Assembly: GCA_965243835.1 (NCBI GenBank)
Contig: OZ251578.1
Span: 248,001-312,000 of the forward strand
DNA length: 64,000 bases
Origin: G965202665 sp965243835
GTDB taxonomy: Bacteria; Actinomycetota; Acidimicrobiia; Spongiisociales; Spongiisociaceae
Direction of reading: 5' to 3'
Shown: piece after piece, positions 25,001 through 33,190 of the stretch
How positions within the stretch are numbered: position 1 is the stretch's first letter
Layout of the letters: every line of letters begins with the position of its first letter
Notes under the pieces: generated by a model
Told to the model about the DNA's origin: nothing
What the model saw: the letters and a program-made list of their open reading frames with translations, nothing else
Databases searched by the model: none
Program-made: the position numbers and the translations under genes

Positions 25001-25336
25001 TCACCCGCGGTGGTAGTTGACTATTCCCATCAGGGTAACGTCCACTACTTGGGTCCGGTCAATACCCCCATCCGACGTACGGGGGACGGGTGTGGTGGGT
25101 TCAAAGACCAAACGCCTGCCATCAGGGAGGGAAAGGGCGAACTTTCCGGCGCGATCCGTGGTCAGCTCGTGAAAACGGCCGGGGGATTCCTCCAGATGCT
25201 CTAAATTATCAGCTTGGCTGATTAACGCCATACGCTTTCTCACCTGCCGGGCCGTGTCGGAGCCGTAACGTCTGGTCAGCCTCTTGTCGTCGGACAGGAG
25301 GGCTTGCAATCGGGGGTTTTTGAAGGCAATTTTCAT
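25001..25336 (-). CDS. HigB/RelE-type toxin, the only intact copy (module 2)
   Basis: 111 residues with the type II RelE/HigB-like plasmid-maintenance toxin pattern: MKIAFKNPRLQALLSDDK, then PGRFHELTTDRAGKFAL, LPDGRRLVFEP, DGGIDRTQVVDV and NYHRG. Such toxins cut mRNA at the ribosome; the antitoxin downstream represses and neutralises. The upstream 139 bp (25281-25419, spanning the toxin start) are repeated at 26588-26726. Confidence 0.85.
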   Translation of the reverse strand: MKIAFKNPRLQALLSDDKRLTRRYGSDTARQVRKRMALISQADNLEHLEESPGRFHELTTDRAGKFALSLPDGRRLVFEPTTPVPRTSDGGIDRTQVVDVTLMGIVNYHRG

Positions 25337-25437
25337 TATACCTTATTACATAACCAAAAAACACCGGAAATTCAACCCCCTTGTTTCGGGAAAAACGCGG
25401 GCTCAGGAGGAGAGGGGCGGAAAGCGCCTACCAGGGT

Positions 25438-26571
25438 TTAGACGATGCCGGGTTCTGGTTGACGGAGGGCCCAGTCCAGGGGGTGGCGGAGGTGGTCGCC
25501 GCGGCCGGGGGGCCAGATGCGGTCGTGCTGTAGCCGTCCGACCACGATGCCGGGGTGGACGCCCAAGTCGTCGGCGAACGTTTCAGCCTCGGCGGGGGTG
25601 CGCAGGCCTCCGAGTTGTTGGTCGTAGGGGGGCGGGATGAGGAAGCGGCGGGCGAAGGCGTCGGCCGCATGTTCCGCTTGGTCTTGGCGGCGGTCTTGGA
25701 AGTTGACGTATATGGGTTGCCGGGGTTCGTCGAGGAGGTGGGCGGCTTCGTGGAAGAACGAGAACCAGAAAATGTCGCTCCATTCGTTGCGGAGGCGCAG
25801 TTGGATGAGGGCCCGCTGGGGGGCGGGCCACCGCGCCGCTCCGCTTACCGGCGCTCCGGCTATTTCGGGGGCGGTTACCAGGGCCGCTCCGGCCCGGGCG
25901 CATTCCGCTACCAGTTGCGGATACCAGTCGCCGGGGTGGTCGCGTACGGTCAGCGACCGGGCCGCGTCCAGGGCTTCCCGGAACAAGTCGGGGTTCCACG
26001 GCTGGCAGGGTATGTGTTCCGACTCCAGTTCTCCCAGACGCAACCAGACCGCCAACGCCCCCGGATCGGAGCCGGGTTGGCCCCGGAAGCGGGCCGCCGG
26101 GCTCCGCGACCACGCCTCGGTCAAACCCGAAGCGTCCTCCGCCCCGAAAAACCCCAGCGCCTCCCGCAACCGGTTATCCGGCTCGTCCCGGTCCGCAATC
26201 AGGCCCAGCCTTGTCATTTCCGCAATCGGCAGGTCATCTAGCAGACCCAGACTGCGGGACAGACGCTCCTCCTTCGCCAAACGCACCAGATCAGTGCGGT
26301 AGCCCCGCTCCAAGTCGTTCCAGAATCCGGCCAATACGCCGGTGGCGGCCTCCAACTGGATGGCGATTACGTAGGTGAGCGGGGCCTCCCCGGTGAGCAA
26401 CCGGTTTATATGCTCAACCGACATTCCCGTGCTACGGGCTAAATCATCCGGTGAAAGGGCGTTCTCCTGCAACGCATCCTCCAACGTCCAGCCGGGGGGC
26501 ACTACGTAGTTGGGCTCAAAGCCCCAAACCATCTCGCTCAGATCAACGTTATCGGCGACCATATCCGTCAT
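25438..26571 (-). CDS. HigA-type antitoxin, ImmA/IrrE domain (module 3), fused in frame to a toxin remnant
   Basis: From ATG 26571 the antitoxin is 377 residues, with an XRE domain (about 36-63, LSPDDLARSTGMSVEHINRL) and HEAAH (274-278). The frame stays open upstream to ATG 26643, adding 24 residues of which the first 18 (MQVAFKNPRLQALLSDDK) are the toxin N-terminus. ATG 26571 is the native start because the ancestral toxin stop TGA (26570-26568) still overlaps it as ATGA. Either form could be translated. Confidence 0.85.
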   Translation of the reverse strand: MTDMVADNVDLSEMVWGFEPNYVVPPGWTLEDALQENALSPDDLARSTGMSVEHINRLLTGEAPLTYVIAIQLEAATGVLAGFWNDLERGYRTDLVRLAKEERLSRSLGLLDDLPIAEMTRLGLIADRDEPDNRLREALGFFGAEDASGLTEAWSRSPAARFRGQPGSDPGALAVWLRLGELESEHIPCQPWNPDLFREALDAARSLTVRDHPGDWYPQLVAECARAGAALVTAPEIAGAPVSGAARWPAPQRALIQLRLRNEWSDIFWFSFFHEAAHLLDEPRQPIYVNFQDRRQDQAEHAADAFARRFLIPPPYDQQLGGLRTPAEAETFADDLGVHPGIVVGRLQHDRIWPPGRGDHLRHPLDWALRQPEPGIV

Positions 26572-26643
26572 CCCCGGTGATAATCGACTCTTGTCGTCGG
26601 ACAGGAGGGCTTGCAATCGGGGGTTTTTGAAGGCAACTTGCAT
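26568..26643 (-). pseudogene. Deletion remnant of a HigB-type toxin (module 3)
   Basis: Codons 1-18 of the toxin (26643-26590) are joined to its last codons, which still read D-Y-H-R-G-stop in another frame just before the antitoxin ATG (compare NYHRG-stop in module 2). About 88 internal codons are missing. The deletion shifted the frame so that the remnant now reads through into the antitoxin. Confidence 0.8.
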
Positions 26644-26709
26644 TATACCTTATTACATAACCAAAAAACACCGACAATTCAACCCCCTTGTTTCGGGACA
26701 AACGCGGGC

Positions 26710-27882
26710 TCAGGAGGGGAGGGGAGGGAGGTCTTCCAGGATTTTGGCGATGCGCCCGGTGCAGGTTTCGGCGGCGGCGGGCGGAATCAGTTCCACCAGG
26801 CGGGAAGCTATTTTGGAGAACTCGCGGGCGGCGGGGCCGTCCGGGCGGGATACCATGATGGGCGCGCCTTCGTCCGCTCCCCGCCCCAGTTCCGGATCCA
26901 GGGGAATCCGCCCCACCAGGGGGACGCCCAGCGAGTCGGCCAGCTCCCGGCCCCCGCCTTCTCCGAACAGACGGTACCGCTCCCCGTCCGGGGCGGCGAA
27001 GTAGGACATGTTTTCGATCACCCCCGCCACCGGCATAGCCGAGCGCCGGGCCATGTCCGCTACCCGCACCGCCACCTTCTGGGCGGTTTTGGGAGGAGTG
27101 GTGACTACGACCATCTCCGCTTGGGGCAACATGCGGGACAGTGCCATCTGGATGTCGCCGGTGCCGGGCGGCATATCGATCACCAGGTAGTCCAACTCCC
27201 CCCACTGCACCTGTTGCAGAAACTGTTCCAAGGCTTTGGACAGCATCAGGCCCCGCCACATCAGGGCGGTTTCCTCCGAGTCGACTATCAGGCCGGTGGA
27301 AACCACTTTTACGCCATGCGCTTGCGCCGGGATCATCAGTTTGGTTTGCGCATCGGCTTCAATCCGCACCTGCGGAGGTTGCGCGCCCAGCATGCGGGGA
27401 ATGGAAAACCCCCAGATGTCGGCGTCCAGCAACCCCACCCGGAACCCCAGCCGCCCGATGGCCAAAGCCAGGTTGACCGACACCGAACTTTTTCCCACCC
27501 CCCCTTTGCCGCTGCCCACCGCCAGCACCCGGGTGGCGGGGGCGATCCGGGTGGGGGAGGCGTTCTCCCGGGCCCGGCGACGGGCGGTTTCCATCAGGCC
27601 CGCTCGTTGCTTTTTGGTCATGGCGCGGGTTTCCACCGTCACCCGTTCCACGCCCGGCACGGCCCCCACTTTGCGCGTGGCGTCGTTTTCTATTTGGGAG
27701 CGCATCGGACATTCGGCGATGGTCAAAGCCAGGCCGATGGTCACCTCCCCGTCCGCGATGCGCACCTCCCGGATCATTCCCAAGTCCACCACGTCCGAAC
27801 CCAGTTCGGGATCGAACACTCCCCGCAGGGCTTCCAAAACCTGCTCTTCGGTTACCGGACGGGCGGGGGCGGGGGCGGTCAT
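26710..27882 (-). CDS. mrp: Mrp/ApbC-type Fe-S cluster carrier ATPase
   Basis: 390 residues. An N-terminal MIP18/DUF59 domain (about 8-88, GVFDPELGSDVVDLGMI) precedes a P-loop ATPase with GSGKGGVGKS (123-132), LLDADIWGFSIPRMLG, and IDMPPGTGD. Binds and transfers Fe-S clusters. ATG 27882 is seven bases after TAACCT (27895-27890), a leaderless arrangement; longer upstream reading adds no conserved sequence. It is divergent from an A-type Fe-S carrier, which supports the role. Confidence 0.92.
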   Translation of the reverse strand: MTAPAPARPVTEEQVLEALRGVFDPELGSDVVDLGMIREVRIADGEVTIGLALTIAECPMRSQIENDATRKVGAVPGVERVTVETRAMTKKQRAGLMETARRRARENASPTRIAPATRVLAVGSGKGGVGKSSVSVNLALAIGRLGFRVGLLDADIWGFSIPRMLGAQPPQVRIEADAQTKLMIPAQAHGVKVVSTGLIVDSEETALMWRGLMLSKALEQFLQQVQWGELDYLVIDMPPGTGDIQMALSRMLPQAEMVVVTTPPKTAQKVAVRVADMARRSAMPVAGVIENMSYFAAPDGERYRLFGEGGGRELADSLGVPLVGRIPLDPELGRGADEGAPIMVSRPDGPAAREFSKIASRLVELIPPAAAETCTGRIAKILEDLPPLPS

Positions 27883-27985
27883 ATCAGCCAGGTTATCCCA
27901 TCCCCGCCCGCAAGGGTTATAATGGGGCAACGAGTAACAGGCCCGCGGAGCGGAAACGGAAAGAGGCGGGCCGGGGAGCAGGATC

Positions 27986-28348
27986 GTGGAACAACTGGTG
28001 TCAATAGCCCCGCGCACGTCGGAGCGCGCCGTTACCCTCACCCCCAGCGCGGTGGGCAAGGTGCGGGAGTTGCTGACGGAGGAGGACGAATCCGAACTGC
28101 GCTTGCGGATGGCGGTGCGGCCCGGCGGTTGCTCCGGGTTCTCCTATGAGATGTATTTCGACTCCGACCGGGGCGCGGACGACATCGTGGAGGACTTCGA
28201 CGGCGTGGCGGTGGTGGTGGATTCGCAGAGCGCCGGCCTGTTGCGGGGGGCGGTGCTCGACTACCAAGACGGCCTGATGGGAGCCGGGTTCGCCATCAAC
28301 AACCCCAACGTGACCCGTTCCTGCGGTTGCGGCAACAGCTTCAGCTAA
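27986..28348 (+). CDS. A-type iron-sulfur carrier (IscA/ErpA/HesB)
   Basis: 120 residues with the three conserved cysteines Cys49 (RPGGCSGFSYEM), Cys113 and Cys115 (RSCGCGNSFS) that ligate the transferred cluster. Starts at GTG 27986; the ~100-bp divergent gap separates it from mrp. It probably delivers clusters to Fe-S apoproteins such as the GlcF and PaaE types encoded in this window (inference). Confidence 0.92.
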   Translation: MEQLVSIAPRTSERAVTLTPSAVGKVRELLTEEDESELRLRMAVRPGGCSGFSYEMYFDSDRGADDIVEDFDGVAVVVDSQSAGLLRGAVLDYQDGLMGAGFAINNPNVTRSCGCGNSFS

Positions 28349-28452
28349 ACGCGAACCCCCCAACCTCCAACAGGCCCGCCCGGAACGGGTAGCCTGCCCG
28401 GATAAGCGCCATCCCGGGCGATCATCACCGGGCCAGCGAGCAAGGAGGCCCC

Positions 28453-28842
28453 ATTCCCAAACGCATTCTTCCCACGCCGGGCGCCCCGCCGGCCCTGGCT
28501 CCCTATTCGGTGGCGGCGGAGGCGGGCGGGCTGATCTTCATCTCCGGCCAAGTGGCCCTCAAACCGGAGGGCGGCCGGGCCGGAGAGGACATCGCCGAGC
28601 AGACCCGCCAAGTGATGGACAACATCGGAGTCCTGTTGGGCGACTTGGGCTTGGACTTCTCCGACATCGTGAAAACCACCATTTTCATGGCCGACATCGG
28701 CGACTACGCGGTCGTCAACGAGATCTACGGCGGGTATTTCCCCTCCGACCCGCCCGCCCGGTCGGCGGTGCAAGCGGCGGCCCTGCCCGGGGGTTTCCGG
28801 GTGGAAATAGAGGTCATCGCCGCCCGGAACTCCTCCCCCTGA
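28453..28842 (+). CDS. ridA: RidA/YjgF-family enamine deaminase, apparent ATT start
   Basis: 129 residues. RidA hydrolyses reactive imines/enamines from PLP enzymes. The family N-terminus (PKRILPTPGAPPALAPYSVA) is encoded but preceded in frame only by ATT at 28453, which is four bases after a perfect AAGGAGG (28442-28448). The next canonical start, GTG 28510, would remove 19 conserved residues. The rest is standard (ISGQVAL, DFSDIVKTTIFM, PARSAVQAAALP). Either ATT initiates or the base is an error for ATG. Confidence 0.88.
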   Translation: MPKRILPTPGAPPALAPYSVAAEAGGLIFISGQVALKPEGGRAGEDIAEQTRQVMDNIGVLLGDLGLDFSDIVKTTIFMADIGDYAVVNEIYGGYFPSDPPARSAVQAAALPGGFRVEIEVIAARNSSP

Positions 28843-28858
28843 ACAGGGGCGGCCGAGG

Positions 28859-30382
28859 GTGACGACGGAGGAGCGGGTTCTCGTCGCCTTGGGCATGGGC
28901 GGCGTCCAATCGGGGGTGTTCCACGGGGCCTGGGCGCCGGGCGGGGGGGAGGCGATGCCGGCCGTCAACCCGGCCACCGACCGCGTTCTGGGTCGGATCG
29001 TCCTAGCCGACGGAGAGGACTACGACCGGACGGCGCAGGCGGCGGCGGAGGCCTTTCGCAAGTGGCGGATGACCCCGGCCCCGGCGCGGGGCGAATACGT
29101 GCGTCGCATCGGCCAAGTCCTGCGCGCCCATAAAGACGATTTGGGGGCGTTGATAACTATGGAAACCGGCAAGATTTTGGCCGAAGGCCGGGGGGAAGTG
29201 CAGGAGATGATCGACATCTGCGACTTTGCGGTCGGCCTTTCCCGCCAACTCTACGGGTTGACGATGACTTCGGAACGGCCCGGCCACCGCCTGTTCGAAC
29301 AGTGGCATCCGCTGGGCCCGGTAGGGGTGATCACCGCTTTCAACTTCCCGGCGGCGGTCTGGTCGTGGAACGCGGCCATCGGCGGAGCGTGCGGGGACCC
29401 CATTGTCTGGAAACCCTCCCCCCGGGCCTCCCTGACCGCGGCCGCCATCACCCGCCTCTGCGCCGGGGTGATGGAAGGCTCCGGTTTGGAGGCGGTGTTC
29501 AGCCTGGCGGCGGGCGGGGCCGACATCGGGGCGCGGATGGCCGCCGACCGGCGCTTGCCGTTAATTTCCGCCACCGGTTCCTGCGCGATGGGACGACAGG
29601 TGGCCCCGGCGGTGGCCGGTCGGCTGGGCCGGTCGCTGTTGGAGTTGGGCGGCAACAACGCGATGATCGTGATGGACGACGCCGACCTGGATTTGGCGGT
29701 GCGGGCGGCCGTATTCGCGGCGGTGGGAACCGCCGGGCAACGATGCACCACCCTGCGCCGCCTGATCGTCCACTCCGATATCGCGGCGGACGTAACCGGA
29801 CGGCTGGTCGAGGCTTACCGGAACATACCCATCGGCGACCCGTTGCGGGAGGGGATCCTGATGGGCCCGCTCATCTCCGACGAGGCGGTGGATGCCATGA
29901 CAGCGGCCCTGGAAACCGCCCGCGGGCAGGGGGGCGAGATCCTGACCGGCGGCCAACGGGTGGCCATCGCGGGCTTGGCCGACCGGTTCGTAACGCCCGC
30001 CCTGGTGCGCATCGGCCGGGACGCCCCCGTCTTGGCCGAGGAAACTTTCGCCCCCGTCCTGTATGTGACGGAGGCACGCTCCTTGGAGGAGGCGATTGAG
30101 ATCAACAACTCCGTCCCCCAGGGGCTGTCCTCGGCACTGTTCACCGATTCCCTGGCCGGGGCGGAGCGGTTTCTGTCCCCCGAAGGTTCGGATTGCGGGC
30201 TGGCCAACATAAACGTCGGCACTTCCGGGGCGGAGATCGGCGGGGCCTTCGGAGGAGAGAAGGACACCGGCGGCGGGAGGGAATCCGGTTCCGACGCCTG
30301 GAAAGCCTATATGCGCCGCCAGACCTGCACCGTCAGCCGGGGCGGGGAGTTGCCGTTGGCGCAGGGCATCGAGTTCGGATGA
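28859..30382 (+). CDS. ALDH7-family aldehyde dehydrogenase (aminoadipate-semialdehyde type)
   Basis: 507 residues. Motifs: FNFPAAVWSWN, WKPSP, LELGGNNAMIV (general-base Glu) and nucleophile Cys296 in GQRCTTLRR. The sequence ARG..R..Q and C-terminal YMRRQTCTVS...LAQGIEFG are typical for ALDH7A1/AmaB-like enzymes oxidising L-piperideine-6-carboxylate to 2-aminoadipate in lysine breakdown. GTG start 28859, 16 bp behind ridA. The ridA neighbour fits imine chemistry. The stop overlaps the methyltransferase start. Confidence 0.88.
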   Translation: MTTEERVLVALGMGGVQSGVFHGAWAPGGGEAMPAVNPATDRVLGRIVLADGEDYDRTAQAAAEAFRKWRMTPAPARGEYVRRIGQVLRAHKDDLGALITMETGKILAEGRGEVQEMIDICDFAVGLSRQLYGLTMTSERPGHRLFEQWHPLGPVGVITAFNFPAAVWSWNAAIGGACGDPIVWKPSPRASLTAAAITRLCAGVMEGSGLEAVFSLAAGGADIGARMAADRRLPLISATGSCAMGRQVAPAVAGRLGRSLLELGGNNAMIVMDDADLDLAVRAAVFAAVGTAGQRCTTLRRLIVHSDIAADVTGRLVEAYRNIPIGDPLREGILMGPLISDEAVDAMTAALETARGQGGEILTGGQRVAIAGLADRFVTPALVRIGRDAPVLAEETFAPVLYVTEARSLEEAIEINNSVPQGLSSALFTDSLAGAERFLSPEGSDCGLANINVGTSGAEIGGAFGGEKDTGGGRESGSDAWKAYMRRQTCTVSRGGELPLAQGIEFG

Positions 30383-31050
30383 CCGGGATGGACGAGTCCG
30401 CCGGCCACACCGCCCCCGATTCGGTGCACGAAAGCGGCACCGTCGCCGCCTGGAACGAACGTTATTCCACTCGGGGGATGGTATGGGGCCGGGAGCCGAA
30501 CCGGTTCGTAGCCGAGTTCGCGGCCGACCTGGAACCGCGCCGGGTGTTGGACCTGGGGTGCGGGCAGGGCCGCAACGCGGTGTGGCTGGCCGAACGGGGG
30601 CATCGTGTGACCGGGGTGGACCTGTCCGACGCGGGGATCGCCGACGCCCGCTCCCTGGCCGGGGAAGCGGGAGTGGAGGTTGATTTCCTGGTGGCGGATT
30701 TAGCAGGGGAGTGGACCCCGCCCGCCGGGGCCTTCGACCTGGTTCTGCTTTCCTATCTGCAACTTCCGCCGGAGAAACGGATACCGGTCCATGCTGAAGC
30801 GGCGCGGGCCCTGGCCCCGGGCGGGCAGTTGTTTCTGATCGCGCACCATAGCGACAACATCGAACGCGGGGTGGGCGGCCCGCCCTATCCGGAAGTGCTG
30901 TTCGACGAGGACCTTCTCGCCTCCGACTTCGCCGATCTGGAAATCCTGCGCAACGAGAAGGTTTTCCGACCGGTGGAGGGGCCGGACGGCGCGGTGCGCG
31001 ACGCCCACGATGTTCTGTTCCTAGGCCGCAAACCGGTTCCGGCGGACTGA
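30379..31050 (+). CDS. Class I SAM-dependent methyltransferase
   Basis: 223 residues (a second ATG at 30388 is possible). The Rossmann signature VLDLGCGQGRNAVWLAERGH and acidic VTGVDLSD are clear; a WNERYSTRGMVWGREPNRFV lead resembles TehB/thiopurine-type methyltransferases. Substrate unknown. The ATG overlaps the aldehyde dehydrogenase stop (ATGA), so they are cotranscribed. Confidence 0.85.
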   Translation: MTGMDESAGHTAPDSVHESGTVAAWNERYSTRGMVWGREPNRFVAEFAADLEPRRVLDLGCGQGRNAVWLAERGHRVTGVDLSDAGIADARSLAGEAGVEVDFLVADLAGEWTPPAGAFDLVLLSYLQLPPEKRIPVHAEAARALAPGGQLFLIAHHSDNIERGVGGPPYPEVLFDEDLLASDFADLEILRNEKVFRPVEGPDGAVRDAHDVLFLGRKPVPAD

Positions 31051-31122
31051 ACGGAGGCCGCCCGCTCCTCCCCGATTTTGGGGATGCGCCGCCGGGCGGC
31101 TAAAGTAAAGCGCAACGCCCCG

Positions 31123-31151
31123 CGTCCCCGGGAGTCGTCTTCCCGAGGACG
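31123..31151 (+). other. Leader hairpin upstream of glutamine synthetase
   Basis: CGTCCCCGGGA and TCCCGAGGACG form an 11-position stem with one mismatch and a seven-base loop. It lies 75 bp before the glutamine synthetase start, within the 175-bp gap after the methyltransferase. It could be the terminator of the preceding genes or a leader structure; no T-tract follows. Confidence 0.4.
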
Positions 31152-31225
31152 GCGGGCGGCGAATTAAATAGGACTTCGTCTTCGCCGGCGCTTACGGCGG
31201 GGCGCTAGTTGAAAAGGAGGACAAA

Positions 31226-32248
31226 TTGTCTTATCGGGCAATGTACATATGGTCGGACGGGACCGAGCCGATGCCGTTGTTGCGCTCCAAGACCCACGTT
31301 TTCCCGGACGGGAAAGAGCCGGGCATCTGGGGTTTTGACGGGTCCAGCACCATGCAGGCCACCGGCGACGATTCGGATGTGGTGTTGAACCCGGTGAAAG
31401 TGGTCCCGGACCCGTTGCGGGGCGGCGACGATGTATTGGTGCTCGCCGAATGCCTCAACACCGACAGTGAAAGGACGCCCCACCGGACCAACACCCGCGC
31501 CGCCTGCATGGCCGCCGCCGAGCGCTACCGCAGCCACGAGACCTGGTTCGGCATGGAGCAGGAGTACACGTTCTTCCAGGATGGCGGCCCGCTCGGTTTC
31601 CCGCGGCGGGGCTTTCCCGGACCGCAGGGTCCCTACTACTGCGGGGTGGGGGCCGGACGGGCGGCCGGTCGGGAAATCGTGGACAAGCACAGCCAGGCCT
31701 GCATGGACATCGGGTTGGCCCTCGTCGGCACCAACGCCGAAGTGCTGGTCGGACAGTGGGAGTTTCAGGTCGGCCCGTTGCCTTTGGAGGAAATGGCCGA
31801 CCAGTTGACGCTGGCCCGGTGGCTTCTGTTGCGCATCGCCGAGGACTACGGCGTGGAGGTCAGTTTCGACGCCAAGCCGGTCCCGGGCGACTGGAACGGC
31901 GCCGGATGCCACACCAACTTCTCCACCCGGGAAATGCGGGAAAACTACGACGCCATCATCGAAGCCTGCGAGGCCCTCGGCCAGCCGGATCGGGTGACCC
32001 TGCACATCGCCAACTACGGGCACGGCATTGAGGACCGCCTGACCGGTCATCACGAAACCCAGCGCTACGACACCTTCTCCTGGGGGGTGTCGGACCGGGG
32101 GGCTTCCATCCGCATTCCCTGGCATGTGCCCCACGAGGGCGGAGGATATGCGGAGGACCGCCGGCCCAACGCCAACTGCGACCCCTACCTGGTCACCCGG
32201 CTCATCACCGAGACGGTGTGCGAGGCCATCGAGGCGCAGGAGCAATAA
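31226..32248 (+). CDS. glnII: Eukaryotic-type glutamine synthetase (GSII)
   Basis: 340 residues, much shorter than GSI (~470). GSII signatures: WGFDGSSTMQATGDDSDVVL, FGMEQEYTFF, PYYCGVGAGRAAGREIVDKH, EFQVGPLPLEEMADQ, GDWNGAGCHTNFSTREMR, and ETQRYDTFSWGVSDRGASIR. Converts glutamate and ammonia to glutamine with ATP. The start is TTG at 31226, five bases after a perfect AAGGAGG (31214-31220). A strong terminator follows, so it is probably monocistronic. Confidence 0.95.
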   Translation: MSYRAMYIWSDGTEPMPLLRSKTHVFPDGKEPGIWGFDGSSTMQATGDDSDVVLNPVKVVPDPLRGGDDVLVLAECLNTDSERTPHRTNTRAACMAAAERYRSHETWFGMEQEYTFFQDGGPLGFPRRGFPGPQGPYYCGVGAGRAAGREIVDKHSQACMDIGLALVGTNAEVLVGQWEFQVGPLPLEEMADQLTLARWLLLRIAEDYGVEVSFDAKPVPGDWNGAGCHTNFSTREMRENYDAIIEACEALGQPDRVTLHIANYGHGIEDRLTGHHETQRYDTFSWGVSDRGASIRIPWHVPHEGGGYAEDRRPNANCDPYLVTRLITETVCEAIEAQEQ

Positions 32249-32274
32249 GCGGCCAAGGGGGGAGGTGGGCGGAC

Positions 32275-32310
32275 GGGGGCTGGCTCGACAAGGGCCGGCC
32301 CCCATCTTTT
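32275..32310 (+). terminator. Intrinsic terminator after glutamine synthetase
   Basis: GGGGGCTGGC (32275-32284) pairs with GCCGGCCCCC (32294-32303) over 10 bp with one T-G wobble, followed by ATCTTTT. Further T-rich tracts (TAGGCCTTTTTTT) follow. Confidence 0.85.
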
Positions 32311-32368
32311 AGGCCTCTTTAGGCCTTTTTTTGGGACTCTTAGGCGGGCGGCCCGGGCCGGAGGTCGC

Positions 32369-33022
32369 TCAGGTGCTTCCCTGCAGGATGATGTTGCGTA
32401 TGTCGTCCGCCGCCAGATCGAACCCTTCGGCCTCGGCGCGGAACTTGAGCAGGGCGGTGCGCCGCAACTCCCCGGTGTCGGGGGCCCGCAGTCCCTGCAG
32501 GACTTCGCTGGCCGCGGCCGCGATCTGCAACGACGACTGCTGGGCGAATTGGTGGGCTTCGGTCAAGCCGGCCTGGGAGGCGGGGGGCGTGCGCAGGTCC
32601 ACCGTTTGGCTGAACACCAAGGCGCGCGCTTCCAACTCTTCCATGGCGGTTTCGGTTTCCGAATAGGTGACACCGCTTTCGTCCCGGTTGTCCCAGTCGG
32701 CGTTGGCCCGGTCCATATCCACCACCAGCTCGGCCAGGGTCTGCTGATCCTGGGTCAGGTTGTCCAGGTAGGTCTGCAGTTCGGCGGACAGCAGGGTGGT
32801 GGTGGTCGTGGACGGCTCTTCCACGGCCGGGTCTCCGGGGGCGGCGGTGGTAGCGGAGGGGGCGATGGTAGTGGTGGTGGAAGTAGTGGTGGAGGGGGGT
32901 TCGTCTTCGGGAATCTCGTCGGGGGAGAGACGTTGCACGAAAAACCAGGTGAAAGCGACCATGCCCAACACCACAATCGGCAACACCCACCGTCCGGGTT
33001 TGGGATCAGGATTTCGGTACAT
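32369..33022 (-). CDS. Membrane-anchored hypothetical protein with Thr/Pro linker
   Basis: 217 residues. A short cytoplasmic tail, one transmembrane helix (about 13-30, LPIVVLGMVAFTWFFVQRL), a Thr/Ser/Pro/Glu linker (about 40-75) and a helical outer domain (LDNLTQDQQTLAELVVDMDRAN...). No family recognised. A -10-like TATGGT (33036-33031) lies eight bases before ATG 33022, again suggesting a leaderless message. Confidence 0.7.
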   Translation of the reverse strand: MYRNPDPKPGRWVLPIVVLGMVAFTWFFVQRLSPDEIPEDEPPSTTTSTTTTIAPSATTAAPGDPAVEEPSTTTTTLLSAELQTYLDNLTQDQQTLAELVVDMDRANADWDNRDESGVTYSETETAMEELEARALVFSQTVDLRTPPASQAGLTEAHQFAQQSSLQIAAAASEVLQGLRAPDTGELRRTALLKFRAEAEGFDLAADDIRNIILQGST

Positions 33023-33190
33023 CGCCTTTAACCATAGTGGGCAACTTGCGTCTAATCAGGATACCACTGAAAACCGCAACCGCCGGTCAGCCTCCGCCTG
33101 CGTCCGAAACAAGAACGGCGGGAGCGGGACAGCAGCCCCGGCGCCTGTCCTTCCCGTTCCCTGTCGCCGGGGAATGATATTCTGAATTTT

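Larger units (their letters stand above)
25281..26726. repeat. Direct repeat at the 5' ends of modules 2 and 3
   Basis: Bases 25281-25419 and 26588-26726 (139 bp, offset 1307) are almost identical. Each covers the first 18 codons of the toxin and its upstream region. The upstream DNA (25337-25437 and 26644-26709) therefore holds the promoter of each module, but clear -35/-10 boxes are not obvious. Homology stops exactly where the module 3 toxin is truncated. Confidence 0.85.

Noticed and set aside
27883..28059. 59-residue N-terminal extension of Mrp
   Set aside because: The extra residues are not conserved and cross the divergent promoter region; a -10 box directly precedes ATG 27882.
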